From NCBI GenBank assembly GCA_006739055.1, contig AP019702.1:4551388-4615387 (forward strand): a stretch of DNA of 64,000 nucleotides, written 5' to 3'. The notes under the pieces are model-generated. The model was not told the DNA's origin, did not search any database, and saw only the letters and a program-made list of their open reading frames with translations. Positions 59,755-64,000 of this stretch are shown piece after piece (the first letter of the stretch is position 1; the number at the start of each line of letters is the position of its first letter). Source of the DNA: Allostella vacuolata (GTDB lineage Bacteria; Pseudomonadota; Alphaproteobacteria; ATCC43930; Allostellaceae). Made by a program: the position numbers and the translations under genes.

Positions 59755-60228
59755 ATGGATCTGCGCCCGAGGCCCGACCCGCTCGACATCGATATCCTCG
59801 AGGCGCTGCAGGAGAACGCGCGCGTGCCGCTGTCCGAGCTCGGCCGGCGCATCGGCCTGTCGCAGCCGGCGACCTCGGAGCGGGTCAAGCGGCTGGAGGA
59901 GCGCGGCATCATCGCCGGCTACGGCGCGCGCATCGACGCCGCCGCATTGGGGTTGGGGATGATGGCGATCGTCCGGCTGAAGACCACCCACGAGCATATC
60001 CGGCCCTGCCTCGCCCGCTTCGCCGAGATGCCCCACATCATCGAGGTGCACCGGGTGACGGGCGAGGACTGCTTCGTCCTCAAGGTGCTGGTGCCGACGC
60101 CGGGCCGGCTGGAGGCGATCGTCGATGCGATCGGCCGGTTCGGCGCGGTGACGACCTCGGTCGTGCTGCGCAGCGAGCCGGCCCGGCCGATCGGGCGGGA
60201 CCTGCTGGCCCGCGCCGCCCCGCCCTGA
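59755..60228 (+). CDS. Lrp/AsnC family regulator
   Basis: 157 residues from an ATG with AAGGAG. The HTH region DIDILEALQENARVPLSELG then RRIGLSQPATSERVKRLEERG is standard, and residues 70-150 form the RAM/AsnC ligand domain (VHRVTGEDCFVLKVLV). By family it senses an amino acid and controls transport or metabolism genes. It is divergent from the hydrolase/lysE pair; in many genomes such regulators switch on a neighbouring LysE exporter, which is broken here. Confidence 0.92.
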   Translation: MDLRPRPDPLDIDILEALQENARVPLSELGRRIGLSQPATSERVKRLEERGIIAGYGARIDAAALGLGMMAIVRLKTTHEHIRPCLARFAEMPHIIEVHRVTGEDCFVLKVLVPTPGRLEAIVDAIGRFGAVTTSVVLRSEPARPIGRDLLARAAPP

Positions 60229-60242
60229 CCGGCCGCAGCCGG

Positions 60243-60407
60243 CTATTGGCGCGCTGCTGCCTCGCGCCGCTGCCGAAACAGCTCGCCCAGGGTCTGGGCC
60301 GCCTCGATCGCGCGCGGGAAGCCGGCACGGACGGTCGTCAGGTAGACGACCTCCTTCAGCTCGTCTTCGCTTACGCCCATGTTGAGGGCATAGCCCGCAT
60401 GGACCGG
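60243..60407 (-). pseudogene. Carboxymuconolactone-decarboxylase C-terminal remnant
   Basis: Minus-strand codons directly after the TetR stop (60408-60410) read VHAGYALNMGVSEDELKEVV then YLTTVRAGFPRAIEAAQTLG, the C-terminal half of a CMD-family (AhpD-like) protein, ending at TAG 60243-60245. There is no start codon or N-terminal half, so about 54 codons of a roughly 110-codon gene remain. It lies in the same frame as the TetR gene, separated only by the TAG codon. Confidence 0.75.
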
Positions 60408-61028
60408 CTACGCCGGCCCCGTAGACCCTTCCTCCGGGATCGTTGCCCGATCCTGCGCCGGGCCGGCCAGCTCGGCCCGGGTCGCGGCCAGGATCTCGTC
60501 CGACAGGGCCGGATCGTCGACCGCCCGGGCCAGGACCAGGGCCCCCACCATGGCCGAGAGGCTGGCCAGGGCCCGTTGCCGGCGCGCCGCGTCCGAATCG
60601 CCGGGCATGACCGCCGCCAGCCGGTCGACCTGGGGGCGCAGCCCCTCGGTCAGGACGTGGCGCAGCGCGGGGTCGTCCTGCCGGGCGACATCGGCGGCCA
60701 GGGCCGCGAACAGGCATCCCCGCCCCGGATGGCGGCGATGGCGATCGGACAGGTAGCGGTCGAGCAGGGCCTCGAGCGGCGCCTCGCCGCCCTCGGCCAG
60801 CCAGCGCTGCCACGCCTCGGCCGAACGGTCGAGCACCCGCCCGCAGGCCTCCGCCGCCAGGTCGTCCTTGGACCGGAAATGGCCGTAGAAGCCGCCATGG
60901 GTCAGCCCGGCCGCCTTCATCAGGTCGGCGACGCCGATGCCATCGAAGCCGCGCTCGCGGAACAGGCGCCCCGCCACCTCGACGATGCGGCGGCGATTCT
61001 CTGCCGCCTGCTCCCGGCTCACCTTCAC
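60408..61028 (-). CDS. TetR family regulator
   Basis: 206 residues. The HTH is clear: RRRIVEVAGRLFRERGFDGI then VADLMKAAGLTHGGFYGHFRSK, the form of the AcrR/TetR_C_39-like group (GLTHGGFYGHF). It is divergent from the thiolase/MFS pair. A near-palindrome at 61096-61109 and a partly matching repeat at about 61065 lie in the shared promoter, so it likely represses itself and the divergent operon. A CMD-family fragment follows immediately after its stop. Confidence 0.9.
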   Translation of the reverse strand: MKVSREQAAENRRRIVEVAGRLFRERGFDGIGVADLMKAAGLTHGGFYGHFRSKDDLAAEACGRVLDRSAEAWQRWLAEGGEAPLEALLDRYLSDRHRRHPGRGCLFAALAADVARQDDPALRHVLTEGLRPQVDRLAAVMPGDSDAARRQRALASLSAMVGALVLARAVDDPALSDEILAATRAELAGPAQDRATIPEEGSTGPA

Positions 61029-61095
61029 GTTCCGCCCCCGTCCATCAATGCCCTTGACGATTTATATGATGATTGACATTTATTCTTCAACAAAC

Positions 61096-61109
61096 ATGAC
61101 GATCATCAT
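61096..61109. promoter_or_regulatory. Probable TetR operator in the divergent promoter
   Basis: ATGACGATCATCAT is a 14-bp palindrome with one mismatched pair in an AT-rich gap (61055-61112). A related ATGATGATT lies about 30 bp to the left, next to TTGACA (61073-61078), a plausible -35 element for the thiolase operon. Confidence 0.5.
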
Positions 61110-61142
61110 TTAATTCCCGCCGCCTGACCGGAGAGCTGCCCC

Positions 61143-62345
61143 ATGACCACCCTCCAGCCCGATTCCGACCCGATCGTCATCGTCGCCGCGGCGCGCACCC
61201 CGCTCGGGCGCTTCCAGGGGGATCTGTCGGCGCTGTCCGCCCCCGACCTCGGCGGCCACGTCATCCGCGCCGCCCTGGCGCGAGCCGGCCTCGCCCCGGA
61301 GCGGGTGGACGAGGTGCTGATGGGCTGCGTGCTGCCGGCCGGCCAGGGCCAGGCGCCCGCCCGCCAGGCGATGCGCCGGGCCGGCCTGCCGGACGCGGTC
61401 GGCGCCACCACCGTCAACAAGGTCTGCGGGTCGGGGATGAAGGCCGCGATGATCGCCCACGACCTGCTGCGAGCGGGATCGGCCGGGATCGTCGTCGCGG
61501 GCGGCATGGAATCGATGAGCAATGCCCCCTACCTGCTGGCCAAGGCCCGCGGCGGCTACCGTGTCGGCCATGACCGCATCTTCGACCACATGATGCTGGA
61601 CGGGTTGGAGGACGCCTACGAGCCCGGCCGGGCGATGGGCGACTTCGGCGAGGCCGCCGCCGAGGCCTACCAGTTCGGCCGGGCCGAGCAGGATGCCTAT
61701 GCGATCGAGACCCTGACTCGCGCCCGCAAGGCGATCGAGGACGGCGCCTTCCGGGCCGAGATCGCCCCCGTCGCGGTCCCTGCCAAGGGCGGCGAACGCA
61801 CCGTCGACACCGACGAGCACCCGCTCAAGGTCTCGCCCGAGCGCATCCCCACCCTGAAGCCGGCCTTCCGCCCGGACGGCACCATCACCGCGGCCAGCGC
61901 GTCCGCCAATGCCGACGGGGCAGCCGCCCTGGTCCTGACCCGGCAGTCCACGGCCGAGCGCGAGGGCCTGCCGGTCCTGGCCCGCATCCTGGCCCACGCC
62001 GCCCACAGCCAGGCGCCCGCCTGGTACACGACGGCGCCGATCCCGGCGATCGGCAAGCTGCTCGACCGGACCGGCTGGTCGGTCGGCGACGTCGACCTGT
62101 TCGAGATCAACGAGGCCTTCGCGGTCGTCCCCATGGCGGCGGCCAGGGACCTCGGCATCCGGCGCGAGCGGCTCAACATCCATGGCGGCGCCTGCGCGCT
62201 CGGCCATCCGATCGGCGCCACCGGCGCGCGCCTGATCGTCACCCTGCTGCATGCGCTGCAACGCCATGACCTGCGCCGCGGCGTGGCCGCGCTCTGCATC
62301 GGCGGCGGCGAGGCGACCGCGGTCGCCATCGAGCGCCCGCTATGA
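61143..62345 (+). CDS. Thiolase (acetyl-CoA acetyltransferase family)
   Basis: 400 residues with all catalytic motifs: NKVCGSGMKA (acyl-accepting Cys95), NIHGGACALGHPIGATGAR (active His), and AALCIGGGEATA (second Cys about residue 387). By family it condenses two acetyl-CoA to acetoacetyl-CoA or cleaves 3-ketoacyl-CoA; length and motifs fit PhaA/AtoB. Its stop overlaps the following MFS gene by 4 bp (ATGA) and it is divergent from a TetR regulator. The pairing with a drug-type exporter instead of phaB or a CoA transferase is unusual and suggests a regulated catabolic or detoxifying unit. Confidence 0.93.
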   Translation: MTTLQPDSDPIVIVAAARTPLGRFQGDLSALSAPDLGGHVIRAALARAGLAPERVDEVLMGCVLPAGQGQAPARQAMRRAGLPDAVGATTVNKVCGSGMKAAMIAHDLLRAGSAGIVVAGGMESMSNAPYLLAKARGGYRVGHDRIFDHMMLDGLEDAYEPGRAMGDFGEAAAEAYQFGRAEQDAYAIETLTRARKAIEDGAFRAEIAPVAVPAKGGERTVDTDEHPLKVSPERIPTLKPAFRPDGTITAASASANADGAAALVLTRQSTAEREGLPVLARILAHAAHSQAPAWYTTAPIPAIGKLLDRTGWSVGDVDLFEINEAFAVVPMAAARDLGIRRERLNIHGGACALGHPIGATGARLIVTLLHALQRHDLRRGVAALCIGGGEATAVAIERPL

Positions 62346-63571
62346 GCGCGATGGCCGGCGAGGTACCGGCCGCGTCATCCCCCCGCCAACGCCGGCTGAC
62401 CGGGGGGCTGCTGCTGGTCCTGGGCGGGCTGGCGGCGATGGGGGCCCTGTCGACCAACATCATCCTGCCGTCGTTCCCCAGCATCGCGTCGTCGTTCGGG
62501 GTGCCGACCGCCGAGCTCGGCATCACCCTCAGCGTCTTCTTCCTGGTGTTCGCCCTGGCCCAGCTCTTCGTCGGCCCGCTGTCCGACCGCTTCGGGCGCC
62601 GGGTCGTGGTGCTCTGCGGGCTGGCCCTGTTCCTGGCCGGCAGCCTGCTGGGCGCGGCGGCGACCGGCCTCGGCACGCTGGTCGCCGCGCGCGGCATCCA
62701 GGCGCTGGGGGTGAGTGCCGCCTCGGTCCTGGCCCGCGCCATCGCCCGCGACCTGTTCGAGGGCGAGGCGCTGGCGCGCGCCCTGTCGCTGACCATGGTG
62801 GCGATGGCGGCCGCCCCCGGCTTCTCGCCGCTGCTCGGCAGCGCGCTCGACCACCTGTTCGGCTGGCGGTCGGCCTTCGTCGTGGTCGGGTTGCTGGGTA
62901 TCCTGGTGGCCGGGCTCTATGCCCGCGGCATCGGCGAGACACATCCCGCCGCCCGCCGCCGGCCGATCGCCCCGCGCTCGATCCTGGCCGCCTATCGCGA
63001 GCTCGGCGCCGATCGCCGCTTCGTGCTGCCGGCGCTGGCGGTGTCCCTGGTCATGAGCGGGCTCTTCGGCATGTTCGCCGCGACCCCGGCCATCCTGATG
63101 GAGCGGCTCGGCTTCTCGACCGTCGAATTCGGGCTGTTCTTCGCCGCCACCGTCTTCCTGGTCTTCGCGGCCGGGCTGGCGGCACCCCGGCTGGCCCGCC
63201 GCTTCGGGCTGAAGGGCACGGCCCTGGCGGGCCTGGGCCTGGCCTTCGCGGGCGGGGCGCTGCTGCTCGGCTTCAGCCTCGCCGGAATGGAGGCGATCGG
63301 GCCGTTCGCGGTCGCCAACGCGGTCTTCCTCCTCGGCATGGGGCTGGCCAACCCGCTCGGCACTGCGCTCGCCCTGTCGCCGTTCGGCGCCCGGGCGGGG
63401 CTGGCGTCGGCGCTGCTGGGCTTCCTGCAGATGGCTGGGGCCGGGATCGGTGCCGCGCTTGCCACCTCGGCCGGGGCCGATCCTTTCCGGGCCCTGGGGC
63501 TGGTCCAGGCCGTGTTCGGCGGGGTGGCGATCCTCCTCCTGGCCCTACCCATCGGCCGCGCCGTCAGATAG
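62342..63571 (+). CDS. MFS multidrug-type exporter (Bcr/CflA family)
   Basis: 409 residues with twelve membrane segments. Motif A between helices 2 and 3 is AQLFVGPLSDRFGRRVVVLCG, and the DHA1 motif STNIILPSFPSIA of Bcr/CflA exporters follows helix 1. By family it exports drugs or small metabolites such as dipeptides or sulfonamides by proton antiport. The ATG overlaps the thiolase stop, so both are in one transcript under the divergent TetR regulator. A hairpin follows at 63604-63627. Confidence 0.92.
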   Translation: MSAMAGEVPAASSPRQRRLTGGLLLVLGGLAAMGALSTNIILPSFPSIASSFGVPTAELGITLSVFFLVFALAQLFVGPLSDRFGRRVVVLCGLALFLAGSLLGAAATGLGTLVAARGIQALGVSAASVLARAIARDLFEGEALARALSLTMVAMAAAPGFSPLLGSALDHLFGWRSAFVVVGLLGILVAGLYARGIGETHPAARRRPIAPRSILAAYRELGADRRFVLPALAVSLVMSGLFGMFAATPAILMERLGFSTVEFGLFFAATVFLVFAAGLAAPRLARRFGLKGTALAGLGLAFAGGALLLGFSLAGMEAIGPFAVANAVFLLGMGLANPLGTALALSPFGARAGLASALLGFLQMAGAGIGAALATSAGADPFRALGLVQAVFGGVAILLLALPIGRAVR

Positions 63572-63603
63572 TCATGAATATGCAGGGCAATTGTCGTATC
63601 GAT

Positions 63604-63627
63604 GGGGCGGGGTCGCGATCCCGCCCC
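63604..63627 (+). terminator. Hairpin after the thiolase-MFS operon
   Basis: An 8-bp perfect stem (GGGGCGGG / CCCGCCCC), extendable through a GU pair and TCGCGA, lies 32 bp past the MFS stop and 21 bp before the fabF start. Confidence 0.7.
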
Positions 63628-63648
63628 GGGGATGACAGGAAGCAAGAC

Positions 63649-64000
63649 ATGAATGCGAGCAGACGGGTCGTGGTCACCGGCATGGGGGTGGTGTCGCCGC
63701 TCGGCTGCGGCGTCGAGCGGACCTGGGAGCGGCTGGTCGGCGGCCGCTCCGGCATCCGCCGGCTGCCCGAGGCGCTGGTGCCCGACGTGCCGTGCAAGGT
63801 GGGCGGGGTGGTCCCCTCGGCCGAGGAGGATGCCGACGGCGGCTTCGACCCCGGCCGGCTGATCGCCGAGAAGGACCGCAAGAAGATGGACCGCTTCATC
63901 CAGATGGCGATCCAGGCGGCCGACGAGGCCCTGGCCCAGGCCGGCTGGCAGCCGGCCAGCGAGCACGACCAGGAGCGCACGGCGACCATCATCGCGTCGG
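63649..64000 (+). CDS. fabF: Beta-ketoacyl-ACP synthase II (3' truncated by window end)
   Basis: Only the first 117 codons are inside the window. It opens MNASRRVVVTGMGVVSPLGC, the FabF-family start, and continues with WERLVGGRSGIRRLPE and DRKKMDRFIQMAIQAADEAL, which is diagnostic for FabF. The catalytic Cys-His-His lies beyond the window. By family it elongates acyl-ACP in fatty-acid synthesis. AGGAAG precedes the start. A fab cluster may continue to the right; on this side its neighbour is the MFS operon, separated by a hairpin. Confidence 0.9.
   Translation, partial: MNASRRVVVTGMGVVSPLGCGVERTWERLVGGRSGIRRLPEALVPDVPCKVGGVVPSAEEDADGGFDPGRLIAEKDRKKMDRFIQMAIQAADEALAQAGWQPASEHDQERTATIIAS

Noticed and set aside
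1..64000. rRNA, tRNA, CRISPR arrays, prophage or insertion sequences
   Set aside because: I looked for cloverleaf-like genes, regularly spaced repeats, transposase or integrase motifs and terminal inverted repeats and found none I could support.

Overview
The window is 64 kb of GC-rich chromosome, mostly about 70% G+C by eye, with closely packed genes and short gaps. The gene content suggests a metabolically versatile alphaproteobacterium, perhaps of the Rhodospirillales/Azospirillum type: livHM transporters, a three-gene TRAP transporter, an FnrL/FixK-type regulator with an N-terminal cysteine cluster, an Anbu proteasome-like operon, Fur and Zur boxes and pobA. This placement is inference. 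I see no rRNA, tRNA, CRISPR array or insertion sequence. Both ends cut genes: livH on the left and fabF on the right.

Layout. 1-3331: the end of a branched-chain amino-acid-type ABC transporter (livH, livM), a VOC protein and 4-hydroxybenzoate 3-monooxygenase (pobA). 3371-5954: an iron-uptake unit with a Fur-like box, hemP and a catecholate-type TonB receptor. 6362-7933: an orphan peptide-type binding protein. 8010-11190: a three-gene Anbu operon (ATP-grasp, alpha-E, Anbu protease). 11285-14885: an MFS transporter, then a TPR/glycosyltransferase-like protein translationally coupled to an inositol-monophosphatase-family enzyme.

14949-20268 is the most unusual part. It is a visibly lower-GC, three-gene overlapping operon on the minus strand. 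It encodes a nitrilase-fold protein with a Glu-Lys-Cys triad, a small middle protein, and a Rad50/SMC-like ATPase with Walker A, Walker B, an ABC signature and a mid-protein CPAC zinc hook. The arrangement (effector, small component, SMC) matches Lamassu / ABC three-component conflict systems, here with a carbon-nitrogen hydrolase as candidate effector.

20321-31291: gamma-glutamyltransferase, a GNAT protein, an FnrL-like regulator behind an FNR/FixK box, a second TPR protein, asd, a DUF962 protein, a TVP38-family membrane protein, a Rieske oxygenase, an HtrA-like protein with all three catalytic residues replaced, and a peroxiredoxin-like/prolyl-hydroxylase fusion. 31317-31791: a decayed vapBC pair in which the antitoxin is intact and the toxin broken. 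31893-41209: envelope genes (pbpC, a giant alpha-2-macroglobulin, an L,D-transpeptidase). 41271-48328: an FAD amine oxidase, a universal stress protein, a TRAP transporter, two VOC proteins, and a TetR regulator divergent from a PhnB-like gene with two matching operators between them.

48374-55042 is a four-gene metal or tetrapyrrole uptake operon: TonB receptor, exported CobN-like chelatase, ExbB-like channel and DUF2149 protein. A strong Zur-type inverted repeat precedes it. The gene set resembles hmuRSUV of Bacteroidetes and the Zur-controlled CobN-like operon of Pseudomonas. 55153-59640 holds GNAT, PaaI-type thioesterase, bioY, two alpha/beta hydrolases, a LysR regulator and a decayed lysE. 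59755-64000 holds an Lrp/AsnC regulator, a carboxymuconolactone-decarboxylase remnant, a TetR regulator divergent from a thiolase and Bcr/CflA-type MFS operon, and the start of fabF.
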